From Liriodendron chinense (taxonomy: Eukaryota > Streptophyta > Magnoliopsida > Magnoliales > Magnoliaceae), in assembly GCA_003013855.2 (NCBI GenBank), contig PVNU02000924.1, positions 1,364,001-1,428,000 on the forward strand: DNA of 64,000 bases, given 5' to 3'. The notes beneath the pieces were generated by a model that was not told where the DNA came from, did not search any database, and saw only the letters and a program-made list of their open reading frames with translations. A program made the position numbers and the translations under genes. Positions 1-10,650 of the stretch are shown piece by piece; the first letter of the stretch is position 1, and each line of letters starts with the position of its first letter.

Positions 1-100
1 ATGTTCAATGAATCATGTGCGATTCTCTCCCAACAGTCAGCTACGCATACAAGCAAAACCCTTAGCATAGTTCCTCAACACCAAGGGTTTGGGGGGCACT
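1..100 (+). other. possible internal 3' end of a Tat-like element with purine tract
   Basis: No coding signal is visible. The stretch ends with a purine-rich run (AAGGGTTTGGGGGGCAC, about 83-99) directly before a TGTTGTAGAC sequence. That is the usual arrangement of a polypurine tract and LTR start in Ty3/Gypsy elements. The primer-site-like sequence after the LTR makes the reading ambiguous: the LTR may be 5', 3', or a recombination product. The left side is outside the window. Confidence 0.3.
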
Positions 101-143
101 TGTTGTAGACAAATTTGACTTTAAAGAGAAGTGAGGAATCGTG

Positions 144-428
144 GTCGCATCTCCAAAATGCGGCCAGCCCGGCTCGTGCTCGAAGAAAGGAGTCGCATCT
201 CCAGAATGCGACTAGTCTGGCTCGTGCTCGAAGTAAGGGGTCGCATCTCCAAAATGCGACCAGCCCGGCTCGTGCTCGAAGAAAGGGGTCGCATCTCCAG
301 AATGCGACCAGCCGGCTCGTGCTCGAAGAAAGGGGTCGCATCTCCAGAATGCGACCAGCCTGGCTCGTGCTCGACGAAGGGGTCGCTTCTTCACATGCGA
401 GCACTCTTGATATGAGCAGCTTCCGTCA
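144..428 (+). repeat. 48-bp tandem repeat of hairpin units
   Basis: Units begin with GTCGCATCTCC at 144, 192, 240, 288 and 335, with a degenerate unit at 382, so the period is 48, 48, 48, 47, 47 bp. Each unit contains GGTCGCAT, a 7-base loop and ATGCGACC, an 8-bp perfect inverted repeat in the better copies, followed by a GGCTCGTGCTCGAAG spacer. All frames stay partly open because the period is a multiple of three, which creates artefactual reading frames. The array lies in the left half (U3) of the Tat-like LTR. Confidence 0.9.
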
Positions 429-434
429 TGTGAG

Positions 435-548
435 CAGCTCTAGTCTTTGGTCTCTGGTCTCTGGTCTCTGCTCTCTGGTCTCTGGTCTCTGATCTCTACT
501 CTCTGCTCTCTGCTCTCTAGTCTCTGGTCTCTGGTCTCTGGTCTCTGG
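435..548 (+). repeat. 7-bp minisatellite, TCTCTGG-type
   Basis: A run of TCTCTGG, TCTCTGC, TCTCTAC and TCTCTAG heptamers fills this interval just downstream of the 48-bp array. Variant heptamers interrupt the perfect ones, so the tract is not a recent expansion. Confidence 0.85.
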
Positions 549-880
549 CGAGGACGTCCTTCAGCTCATAGTACCAGCAGCCTATATATGCGAGCAGCTT
601 GTCTCGCGAGCATCTTCCGACGTGCGAGCAACTTTAACTACTGATGATCAGCGATGACATCCCTTAGCCTATAGTACCAGCAGAAGTATAGGCCGATTTT
701 GGGCTTATCTTGGCCTACGGCTCCGTGTCTCAAGGGATCGCTATCAAGGAACGTAATTGACCAAATGAGTAATTGGATTAGATTATTCCTTTATCTAAGG
801 ATAAGCAGGATAAGCACCTTATCCCATGAAATCAGTAGATGATATCGGTATCTTACGTAACAAAATGGGACATTCAGATC

Positions 881-890
881 TATATAAATA
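881..890 (+). promoter_or_regulatory. TATA box of Tat-like LTR
   Basis: TATATAAATA lies about 235 bp before the inferred LTR end. The Tat LTRs at 43.7-55.5 kb have a TATAAATAAAT-type box in the same sequence context, which supports this as the U3/R promoter. Confidence 0.5.
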
Positions 891-1127
891 GATGGTTTCA
901 TCAATGAGAAGGTACACAATCTTTAAGCCTACATTTCATACTTCATCTTACTATCACAGTACCCGTACTGACTTTGCCATCGGAGGGCCATAAGCCGGGC
1001 CAACTGGCGGTGGTCCTAACCTTTCTTGGTGATTGCAGGTTCCCCAATCTACACCATTCATCTCCAATTGGAGGTCAGACGACGAAGAATCAAAGTTGGT
1101 CTCTGACCAACATCTGTTAGCCAATTT

Positions 1128-1146
1128 TTGGCGTCAACAGAAGGCC
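1128..1146 (+). other. degenerate primer-binding-site-like sequence
   Basis: TTGGCGTCAACAGAAGG follows the inferred LTR end by a few bases. It keeps the TTGGCG(C) start of the tRNA-Asp-type primer sites in this window but diverges afterwards, so it is either decayed or another primer class. Confidence 0.35.
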
Positions 1147-1287
1147 CGAATGTAAATATTTCTAATGTCCCTTGATCCAATGGTAATAAGGATTGATCGC
1201 TCCGGTGGAAATAGTGGATTGAGATGGAGTTATCGTCGCTCAACTTAAGGCAGTATGTAGTTGGAGATCAAGAAAGGTCTCTTTGCA

Positions 1288-1828
1288 GCTACAATATCAA
1301 GGGTCTCAGTTGAATCTTTTGTGCAGTCTCACCCGATAAATTCAAACGTGTATGTAATTGTGAGACTAGCAAATTAGCTTGTGAGACCCTAGAGACCACT
1401 CATGAAGGAACGAGCACCATCAAGCATTCCAAATTGTAACTTCTCACCACACATTTTGAAAATATTAAAATAAAGGAGGATAAAACATTTATGGAGTTTT
1501 ATAGTAAATTGAACGATATTTCCAACTCCATGTGGGGCTCTTAGTAAAAAAGGTTCCGGATGGGCGGATATGTAAGAAAATACTTAGGTCCCTCCCAAAA
1601 AGATTTAATTCCAAAGTCATCACTTTAGAAGAGTGTAGAGATATAGATATGATAAACATAGAAGAACTTTTATATTCCCTACAAACTTATGAACTACACT
1701 TTAAGAACCCCTCTAAAAAGAAAAACTATGTTTTAAAAACTTCACATAAGCACTCATATATAAAAATGGAGAGTGAATATGAAGATAGTAATGAAGAGAA
1801 AGATAAAGAAGAGAACTTTAATAAATAA
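1288..1828 (+). pseudogene. gag: Copia-type gag fragment (UBN2 / Retrotran_gag_2 family)
   Basis: A broken capsid gene. From about 1300 the frame reads a peptide with the family motif IFCAVS, then a CETLETTHEG block, an FYSKLNDISN block, and after a frameshift near 1540 a KILRSLPKRF and LQTYEL block. This order (AIFCAV, W/C-TLE-THEG, FY-L-DI-N, K-LRSLP-F, EEL-SLQTYE) is characteristic of Ty1/Copia Gag. Visible lesions are a TGA before IFCAVS, a TAA after KHSKL, a TAG near 1541 and the frameshift; the C-terminal acidic tail ends at 1828. No Copia protease, integrase or RT follows, because the next sequence is a different repeat. The upstream LTR is Tat-like, so the two are separate insertions. 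Confidence 0.8.
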
Positions 1829-2024
1829 TTTAAGAAATTCAATGTGAGAGAGGGGAGGGTATTTATAGCCTCACACAAAATTCCCCAAATTCATCTAAGG
1901 ACCATCACTTAAGCGCGTGTGGTGCTTGGAACGTCCGTTAATAAAGACCCCAAACGCATATTAGACCAGGGAAGATCCTAGCCCTTGATTATCTTGGCGA
2001 GTGCATTAGGGTAGATACACACCC
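1829..2024. other. gene-free junction
   Basis: The lysine-rich continuation of the Copia gag stops here and the sequence passes into unrelated AT-balanced DNA without domains or clear repeats. Confidence 0.5.
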
Positions 2025-4490
2025 ATGTTGTATTCTTACGTGCTTTCATTCTTTTGTATTAACAGCGGGTCATTTTTGTGGGACCCACCACTGGTTTTTA
2101 TGGTGTATATCCACCCCTTTCATCCGATTGGGAGGCGGGCCATCTTGTCTAGTAGGGACAGCGGGTGGACCACCCTGATGTATAGGTTGCGCAATGGGTG
2201 TGGACCTCATTGGTGGCGGGGGCCCACCCCACTCCACCGAGGACGCGGATTGCGTCTGGCCCTGCTCGGACGAACTACTGTCTAGGCAGACCTATGGAGG
2301 GGCCCACCGTGATGTATCCATTTATCCACTCCGTACATCCATTTTATAAGATCATTTTAAGGTAGGACTCTAAAAGGGAGGAAGATCCAACGCTCAAGTG
2401 GGCCATACCAAACAGTGATCACCAGGTTCCGCTCACTGTTTGGTGTGGCCCACTTGAGCATTGGATATGCCTCAGTTTTGGGCCCGTATCTTAGAATGAT
2501 CTTATAAAATGGATGGACGGAGTGGATAAACGGATACACTGATCCCCCTCTTGGATTTAATTGGAGCCCGCAGGTGGACCACGTGGTCCACGCTGAGCGG
2601 CCCACCATGCTGTTTTCTTCGTTGTCCAATCTGTTGATATGGTCGCATAGACCTGGAGTGTAGGACCCACGCACAAATCACATTGATCCAAGTCGTGTAG
2701 ACCCCACCATCAGGATCTAGCTGGTGGAGGTTGGGAAACTACCGTTGCAAACGTCCCTAGGTATCACCGCGTGATACTCATGTGTACCCACACTGTCCAG
2801 TAGTTTTAGATTGTGGGCCCACAGATCTGTGTGTCCCACTTGATGTTTGTGAAATTCCAGCCACCCATCCATCTTTCCAGCCATTTGAATGGAGTACATC
2901 CATTCTTAGATTGGCCGCACCACAACAAGTAGTGGAAGATAGAACTCCAACCGTTAAAAACATCCTTGGCCCGTCGTGATGGGTAATTACCATCTAACCT
3001 ATTGATAAGGTCATTGAGACTTAGATGGAGTGAAAACACAAATATCAGCAAGAACTGTGGGCCCCACCACTGAAAACAGTGGGAATGTCTACTGTTTAAA
3101 CCTTCCTAGGTTCCCTAAGCGACACCGTCCATCTGTTCTCCCAATCCATTTTTTGGGCACGCGCGTGCCAAGAAATAGGCAAAGGCATTTCTTTCAGACC
3201 CCACTTTTAAATAAATAATGGAATTGAACAGTAGGAATCCGGATAGTCTGCTCGAAAATAACATAGTTTTCCTATTTAACACGACCTGATTGGTCCTGGT
3301 CAGGAATGACGATGTCAGCACAGCTATATTTATTGCTGAGCAGACGATCCAGATTCTGCACAGTAGGGACCGTTCCAGGCCCTGCTCGTGATGTATCTAT
3401 TCTATCCACTGGCCATCAGTTTTCCAGCTCTCTTTGGGGTGGGCCCATTGGATAGAGGCACCCACATGTGGCTTGTGAGAAATCCTCACCGTCCAATCGT
3501 CTTTTCAACCCATCTGAATGAGAGGAAGATCCGAATCTTGGTGTACCACACAGCAGCACCTGTAGTGATTGAACGCCTGCTGCTGAAAACATCCCAGGGC
3601 CCACCTTGTTGATGTAAGAAATCCACCTTGTTCATCTATTTTTCTAGTCCATTGGGGGCCCACTGGACATGGAACCCACCCTTGATGTATTTGTTTTATC
3701 CAGGCAGTCCACTTTCGAGGCCTACCATGATTTATATATGTTATCCACGCTGCCAAGGTCTCCTGTCCATCAGGCGACGCACTTGCTGACCAGCGGGTGT
3801 GGCCCGCTGTGTAGCCCACCTTGATGATGTTTTGGATATCCTCACTGTCCATCCGCCCAGACAGATTAATTTAGTGCATGACCCTAAAGATGAAGCGGAC
3901 CCGAATCTCAGGTAGACCACACCATTGGAAACAGTGGGGTATGAACGCCCACCTGTTACAACCTTCCTTAGGCCCACCAGGCTATCTCTAAGGGGCTCAC
4001 AGGTGCAGGCCACGCTGCCCACACAGCATGCGTCCCACACTGTGGGGTCTGCCGGGATGCACGTGTTATATAGCCGTGGTGCGCATTCGTTTTCTAGATC
4101 ATTTTGCACCGTGGGCCGATATTTGGGACAATTGTGGACACCAAGTGGACCACCTTACATGAGATTAGTGGGCCACCATTCGAACCTTTCTAGGGCCTGC
4201 TGTAATATTTATTTGCCCTCCAAACAGTTTTGGGCTCACCGGATTCTGAGGTCCATTGTGATGTTATTAATTTATAAGCATACTCGCATAAGCCCACCTT
4301 ATTGTATGTGCGTGCACCATAGGAGTACCCAGATGTATGAGTTGTATGTACACCAAGATGACCCACTTTGATGTATGCGTATAGCCACACTGTCCCACCA
4401 TGGGACCCACCCTTGGGATATGTGGGGCTGTCGTTCGGTTCCCACATCATGGTTTTGTTAAGACCACTTTAGGTTCATTCTTGTGAATTG
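2025..4490. repeat. cluster of diverged GGGCCCACC/TGATGTAT inverted-repeat (MITE-like) sequences
   Basis: The same short blocks recur on both strands: GGGCCCACC, (G)ATGTATNT, TTATCCAC, CCGTCCATC, GAAGATCC, CCACACC and AACAGTG, for example near 2090, 2300, 2450, 2790, 3060, 3390, 3600, 3660, 3720, 3900 and 4140. Blocks occur in direct and inverted order, as expected of overlapping, decayed foldback transposons. The short reading frames here run through the repeat blocks and match no family. I believe such repeats are abundant in magnoliid and some woody eudicot genomes, but that is from memory. Confidence 0.6.
2299..2546. mobile_element. foldback / MITE-like hairpin element
   Basis: The left arm (2299-2413) and right arm (2431-2546) are near-perfect reverse complements. 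Paired blocks include TTATCCACTCCGTACATCC with GGATGGACGGAGTGGATAA, ATTTTATAAGATCATT with AATGATCTTATAAAAT, and CTCAAGTGGGCCATACC with GGTGTGGCCCACTTGAG. The loop is about 15-20 bases around 2415-2432. This gives a hairpin of about 110 bp per arm with only a few mismatches. No coding capacity and no confident target duplication are seen. Confidence 0.75.
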
Positions 4491-6670
4491 TGGGCCGCCC
4501 TCTTGGGCCTTACTTGGGGATAGTTGTAGGGCCCAATTTAATATCCGTCTCAAGCCTAACATAATTGTTTGTGGACCCTACGATTGTCACCTTGTTTAGT
4601 TGCCATGTTACTGCGATTAGGCCCATTTGTGTGTACACTTGTTGAGTGTGCCCATTGGCTTGGAAGCCCATTCAAGCATAACCTTGTGGGGACTCGATAG
4701 ACTTTGATTCTAAGTGAGCCCCACCTCTTATGAATAGAGTGTCTACCTTGTAGGATGTTGTGGTGTTTCCTTTATATGGTTATGGTGTAGTTACCTTAAG
4801 CTTGGTGTAGTATTACAATTACGTCGATGTGGTGTTTATGCATATGTTGCTATGACACTTTCTTATTCTTGATATAGTATTGCTCTTGTATTGATTTAGC
4901 ATTTCTCTTATATTGATTTGGCGCTACTTTTATGCTTGATGTGGTATTACACATCTCATGTATAGTAGTTATCTAATTATACATTATTATATCTCATCCA
5001 CATCATGTATGCATGACTCGGATGATGGTTTGATCATGGTTGAGTACAACTAAATTTGGGACATTGTCCAACGGATGGCTTCCCTGCTGACGAGAGAATC
5101 GTGGTTGGTACTCATGTCATAGTTTTTCTTTGCGTATGCGCGACAAGGTTGTATTAATGACCCTATGGTTTAGGGCTTTTTAGGAGACCCGTATGAGATG
5201 GGATTGCCCTACATACGTGCAGAGTTTGTATGACTTGGATTATGTACTCATGCACTCACGCATTTGCATGAGGCATCTACACTCTAGCAACATCAAGGTT
5301 ATAGCGAACACCTTAGTGACATAAGGGTTGAAGCCTTTGTGGCTTTATCATGGCTAGCATAAATGAGTATGGACAACAAAAATTTATTCTAGCATATTGG
5401 GCACGTAGGATGTCCTTGGGTGAAAGGCCCTAAACCCTGTGGCTATAGGATGCTCCAATGCTGAGAGTAGATACATGAGCACTCGAGTGTTGAATACTAG
5501 TAGTCATGTCTCCCCCTATTGTGTGGTCGGATGGAAAGAGGTTTGTCCTCACCTTCTTGTAGTGTGTGGTGGTGATTGAGGTCAAGTCTGACAGCTTGGA
5601 AATGGGTTCGCTATCGGCGAGTCGGGTGGGTATTAACGTTACCACCAATGAAGCGAGTAGTGAGGTCTCTTACTAGTGTAATGGTTGTGCACCGTAGACC
5701 AATGCTTATGTATTAGACCCGATGATTCCAGATGGAAATCGTACTGAGATGTGGATTAGATATCAGGATTGACATGCTTGCATCTCAGGATTGCATATGA
5801 CATTTGGCCTAATTGGCCTTTCACATAGTATATATGCATAGCCTTGGTATGACTAGTTGCAGGCATGGACATTGGCATAATTGGCCCTCCATCTTTGTTG
5901 CTTACTCTGATATTGATATTGATATTGATATAATATATTTTTTTATATGCATAGCGCACAGACACACACACAAGCACTTTACTAAGCTTTGTAGGAAGCT
6001 TATGTGCATTTGTTTATGCTGCAGGTTATCCTAGAGTGTATAAGCAATATTAAGGCCAGAGCGTGCGCCTGATCTTTTGGATTTTTATTATATCATATAT
6101 TTACTTTATCAGCATTGTACCTTGAACCATTATTTAGTGGAGATGCATGTTTCTTGTGGAGTTCTTTGGTTATACTCAGTTATTAACTTCTTCCTTAAAA
6201 TCCTCTTTTTGATAGCCCTCTTTCGAAATTTGGCGTATGGGTGTTAAAAGCTGAAATCGGGGTATTATGGAGGCTGTCACCTCCAGAGGCGAATGGGTGT
6301 TGGCAATTGAATTTGGAGTGTTATAATCATTTTGTTGCCATTTTTGGTAAGCACTTTGTGGTCCAAAGGCCCACATTTTGGGATAGTTTGATAACCCTTT
6401 ATCTTTCTAAATATTTGAAATCAACTAAATTTTGAGATGTTTTGCCAAATACACCTATAAATATTCCCTTAATCATGCCATTAAGGACTTTTTACATTGA
6501 TTTATCTAAAAGGGTATGATTTGGAAAGAATTTGGGCAAACCCGAGAGGGTGTCGGTGCCCCTAATGATGAACACCCCCAAGTGCTGGCACTTTCACTAG
6601 CGTACATCCCTAAAACACTGGAGCTCCCATTGGCACACACCTTGGGGCACCAGCAACCACATGATTCACC

Positions 6671-6671
<1 letters not shown>
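4491..6671. other. long gene-free stretch
   Basis: No reading frame over about 75 codons, no transposon domain and no terminal repeat was recognised. There is a short GATATT tandem run at about 5909-5932 and CA-rich DNA near 5960-5975. TTGATAT/GTATTG-like phrases repeat loosely around 4850-4960. This is probably old decayed repeat. Confidence 0.5.

Positions 6672-6701
<30 letters not shown>
6672..6701 (+). repeat. C30 homopolymer
   Basis: Thirty consecutive C bases between ACCA and TCCTTCACT. Reading frames across it give meaningless polyproline or polyglycine. The length may be unstable or misjudged by the sequencing platform. Confidence 0.9.
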
Positions 6702-6704
<3 letters not shown>

Positions 6705-7874
6705 TTCACTGAAAGAGGGTGCTAGTGCTCGAGCCTGGCATTAACACCCTTGTCGATGCACCGGCCTTAGCGTTGGCGTCCACCCTTAAATGTCGATGCT
6801 TGCTCTGGTTGCCCCCCATATATGTGTTATGGCTCGAGTTCAAATTATGGGCCTGTTTCTCGCTCAGTTCCCATTGGTTTTCCCGTGGTTCATCATTTTT
6901 TTTTTGTTCCACATGGACATCGAATTATCACACTTCATGTCCGACTGCTGGTGGCCATTGAAGCTCATGCACGTTCCCCATTTTAGGCGAGATGCTGCCA
7001 AAATTTCCGAATAGGCAATGCCTAATGAGCCCCATGCAAGCCCTCAATGTAAGGGGATATGCTACTAGAATATCCATTACAGACTTCATAAAGATGGTTG
7101 GACTTCACTGCAAGATGCGACATGACATGTAATCATGGCTTGATACAAACCATATATGAGTAAAGCCAACTGAATCCCAATTGTTGTGGTGGGAATTATT
7201 AATACAACTATCCGTGTTATTAGTACATTGGTGACCTTAGCCCACATATTGTGTCTATTTGGAGACTTACAACACCTCCTTCAGATGTTAATTGCTGCCT
7301 CCTCCAAGCCTTGAGCATATTCATGAGGCTCTCGTCTCGCCTCTCCAGGTCCTAAAGCCCTTTGAGCTTGTCAAACTATTCTATGAGAAATCTCCGGTTT
7401 TTAGATTGTCCCCTCGTGACTTCAGCCCAAACCTTACAAGAGTGTCATCTTAGACCTTTGAGATGGCTCCCGCGCTCCTCTATGACTTTATAAGCCAAAC
7501 TCATGCATCATTGTGCATATCATATCATTTCATGCATTCATATTTGTGTATATTTCATTGCATCGAACTCATTTGCAGTATCTAAACCATCCAAAACAGG
7601 ACCACACAACCTTACTCTCAAACATGTGAAAGGCCTACAGATCACCTTGATAGATCCTCACCCCTTTTACTAGGGTTGATGGCATATAGACTCCTAAATG
7701 TCTATGATCATTTGATACATGCATGTTGATCGCATCATTAACCCCTTGTGTGTATGCCTACTTGTCTGACTAATTGAGAATATGCCAACTCTTGAGAAAA
7801 GGTATGAACCTATGGATCGTAACCCCCTGACCCTTGTCATATGGACATAAGCCTTACCACTTTAGCAAAGTAAG
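6702..7874. other. gene-free stretch
   Basis: No domain, tandem array or terminal repeat was recognised. There are CATGCAT/CATATCAT-rich phrases around 7500-7565. Reading frames are short and overlap on both strands. Confidence 0.45.
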
Positions 7875-8701
7875 TGTTGGGGTCCAAAATAGCCTGATGT
7901 GCGTGAGCCAAACCGACGCGAAGGAAGCTGCATTGTCACATAGGAAGACGAACATGTGCGGCTAGGAAGGCACGGAAGGGAGCAAGTTGGCCCAACGCGG
8001 ACCCTGGCCAAATAAAAGTTACAAGTGGGGCCCACGGGGAAGTGTGGCGGGTAGACCCGGGGTCTAACAGGTGGACACGCGCTTGACGAGGTGGGTCTAG
8101 CACATGCACCCACATCACTAAATAGGGCCCATCCCAACTAGAAATAGGCCCACCAACACGCCCGCCACGCGAAGTAGGCGCGCTAGAGTTTTGGTCCAGC
8201 TTGACTAAGTTTAGAGACGAACACGTGCACATGTCACCAACTGATGTGATGCCTGATGCTTAGTGTCAAGCCAATGCGTTGAACCTCAAAAGAAACTTCA
8301 CTTAACCAAGGTCCAACTGGGTGCACTGCTCCAAAGTAGAATGCGCATATATGATGCACTGGAAACGTTCTCCTGACATGCTAAATGTGGCAAGCATGGA
8401 TTGGTTAGCCCTCTGTAATTTCCAGCTATAAATACCCCATTCACTCTCTAATTTGGGAGAGAGCATCGCTATGACCATTGGGTATTACCCTACCTCACTA
8501 GAATCCCCAAAAGCTCTCACTAGAATCCTAAAAGAAGCTCGCCAAAACCTCCAAAGCTCCATCAGAGCCCCAGAAGACTCTCGTTGGAACCATAAAGTTC
8601 TCATCAAAATCTTCACCGAAGTCACACTTTCTGACCACCGCAGGTGCGGAAGATGTTGCATCTCTAATGCATCAATAGAGTGAAGGAGCAAATTGATAAG
8701 T
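7875..8701 (+). repeat. probable LTR or LTR fragment, unassigned family
   Basis: The block opens TGTTGGGGTCC, typical of a plant LTR start. It has a CTATAAATACC promoter box at about 8426-8436 followed by roughly 270 bp of leader-like sequence with TAGAATCC / CTCTCAC repeats. No matching partner LTR, primer site or target duplication is found. The right end is placed where a different LTR begins, so it may be wrong. Confidence 0.4.
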
Positions 8702-9590
8702 TGAAATTGCACTTAAACTCACACTTGAGGTGTGTGCGCTTTGCTAAAGCTCAAAGAGTGAAGCTTAGAACTACGGCTAAGTCCTAGAGGGGTAGTGAAT
8801 AGGACCAATTTAAAATTCTTGCTTAATTAGAATTAATTACCAATTACATGAATATTAGGCTAATGGTCAAAGTACATAGATTGCACATGGTTCTACTAAT
8901 TAAGCTACAAATCTATATGCACAAGATAGACTACAAATGATAAAGTAATTAAGAAACTAGTCTATTACTAAAATTACAACCTATGTGTGATTTTGCCTAT
9001 CAAGTGCTAGTATTTAATTCATTCAAACATTCATATAATTCATAATTTAACAATAATGCATGAATAGACATGTGCTCAAATATCAATAAAAACACAAGCA
9101 TGTATAGTGGTTTGGTTTCCCTACTCCAGTCCTGGTTGCTGTAGCCAACACTTGAGTACACCAGATTTCACTATAACAAAGGTTTTAAATTAGGTTCATC
9201 TCTCAACCTTTACTGAAGGCTTTACAATAGGTTCACCTCTCAACCTTAATGGAGGTTTTGACTAGGTTCACCTCTCAACACTTCAGCCCTACATAAGAGT
9301 CTTACAATGGTTTCTAGGCTAACTAATAACCTTAGGCCCAATCCAAGGACTCACGTACACTACCGCTGGAGGCTCCCCTTGGAGACTTGAATTTAGCCTC
9401 TACACAAGAGCTAAGGTTTTGCACAAGAACCTACAATGGTTTCAAGGCTAACCAATAACCTTAGTCCTAATCTAAGGACCCACAAACACTCCCATTGGTG
9501 GCTCCCATTGGAGACTTGGTTCGACCCTACACAAAGGCCTAGTTTCTTGTAAGTGCATTGAATTTTGTCAATTGTTGTGAAGTTTAGAAG
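8702..9590 (+). repeat. 5' part of a third LTR of the S1/S2 family (S3)
   Basis: It starts TGAAATTGC exactly as S1 (37337) and S2 (44992) do. It shares the GGCTAAGTCCTAGAGGGG / GTGAATAGGACC block and the later TAGTGGTTTGGTTTCCCTACTCCA block followed by CACCGGATTT/CACCAGATTT CACTATA. The family's CACTAACA end is missing, and at about 0.9 kb it is less than half the 1.9-kb length of S1 and S2, so it is truncated. The base before TG is T in all three copies. Confidence 0.65.
9304..9560 (+). repeat. ~129-bp tandem duplication inside S3
   Basis: The segment beginning ACAATGGTTTC at 9304 is repeated imperfectly from 9433. Both copies carry AGGCTAAC(T/C)AATAACCTTAG, a CCAATCCAAGGAC-like block, an ACACTNCCNNTGG block and GGAGACTTG. 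S1 has only one counterpart of this region. Confidence 0.7.
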
Positions 9591-9615
9591 TGTCAAGTCT
9601 TGAGAGCAAAAAACT

Positions 9616-10650
9616 TGTTCGCTCGCCTTAAGTGCAAGGCTACGATGTAGTAATAATTCTCGGTAAGACCGAGGTCAATCCTCAGGGAATTAGGGTAAAC
9701 CAATTCAAACCATTCTAGTAACTTCAATCTCAGCAATTTTAGAATTCAATTTTAAAAACTAAATAAAATAGTAACTTTAAGAAAAATCAAATATTTAATA
9801 AAACTAAGGCCTCAAGGATGCACTTATAGTAGTCCAATAAGAATTCATTAATCCAAGCATAAACACAACTAGATTCGAAGTTTTATCTCTCATCTAGTTG
9901 GAAGATTAAGCATTCAAACACAAACAATTCCACTTAAGTCAGAAAATAAGATTCTAGTTCTAATGAAGCACATAAAACTAAAACATGTAGCCTTCGAAAT
10001 AGAAGCCATGCCAAGGGCCTATGACATGCTCTAGGGTTACTACAATTTAAATCTAATCAATCTAAACATGACCACCTCAGAGAATTGCAAGGAATTTATG
10101 TCCGAAGCACATGAACTCTCATAAAGCATCCAAAAATACCAACTTTATTCAAACTAGAACTTAAAAATCCAAACTTAAAGTGAAGGTACTTGAATCAAAC
10201 GAATTTTACATTAGAACTAACCACAAGCTTTATCTCTTAGCCCTAGCTAAGAGGTTATAGCCAAGCATCATCATGCTTCAACTAGAAACAATGAAAAAGT
10301 ACTAAAAAGCATAAAAAAACCATAATTGGAAATGTTGTAGACGCTTCACAACGATCCTCTTCACTTCCCACGAGTTCCTAAGCCTTTTATGATCCCTTAG
10401 GAATGAACTCTAGGTGTCCTTTTTAATATTGAAGCTCCACTGCCTCAGAATCTTTCAGAAGTGAGTAACTACTTATGCAACGCATGAAAAATTAGAGCTT
10501 GTAGTACAAGCTACTGGAAAATTCAAATTTTTGAAGATTTGTACATGGCCAACTGGTCATAACTGGTCGATGATGGCTGGCCGACCTGTCACGACCGGTC
10601 GGGGTGGTTCTAGGCTTTGTCCAGCAAGGTCCAGCACTTGCTGGAGTGGT
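9616..10650 (-). repeat. 3' LTR of C, first part (interrupted by A)
   Basis: On the plus strand this begins TGTTCGCTCGCC and continues with the TAATAATTCTCGGTAAGACC block common to all Athila LTRs here. It breaks at 10650 where element A inserted with TSD GTGGT. The part just before the break contains decayed palindromes around ACTGGTC and GACCGGTC (10550-10606). Confidence 0.9.

Larger units (their letters stand above)
101..1123 (+). repeat. Tat-like LTR, plus orientation
   Basis: The block starts TGTTGTAGAC and can be closed at a CA just before a TTTTTGGCG primer-site-like sequence. From about 660 it is recognisably related to the LTRs of the Tat element at 43732-55534 read on the minus strand. 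Both have an AATACCAGCA / ATAGGCCG-like block, then GGATAAG...CTTATCC, an AAATCAGTAG block, a TATATAAATA box and AAGGTACACAATCT. The left half instead holds a 48-bp minisatellite and a 7-bp repeat. Boundaries are inferred; no target-site duplication can be checked. Confidence 0.55.

Noticed and set aside
115..492. Repeat protein with 16-residue repeats
   Set aside because: The open frames come from a 48-bp minisatellite whose period is a multiple of three; several frames are open on both strands and none resembles a known protein.
2025..4490. Host gene exons in the GC-rich 2-4.5 kb region
   Set aside because: Open frames up to 148 codons exist on both strands but follow the inverted-repeat motif blocks and show no domain or splice structure.
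6506..6725. Proline- or glycine-rich protein across the C30 tract
   Set aside because: Frames exist on both strands only because a C homopolymer has no stops; no flanking coding features.
7875..9590. One complete LTR with TSD joining 7875-8701 and 8702-9590
   Set aside because: A GTAAG/TAAGT similarity at the two starts suggested a link, but no matching CA end or second duplication exists and the right part clearly belongs to the S family.
9611..9615. AAACT as the target duplication of C
   Set aside because: The right partner lies beyond 64000, and AAAAACT also normally precedes TGTTCGC at primer sites in this family, so it cannot be claimed.
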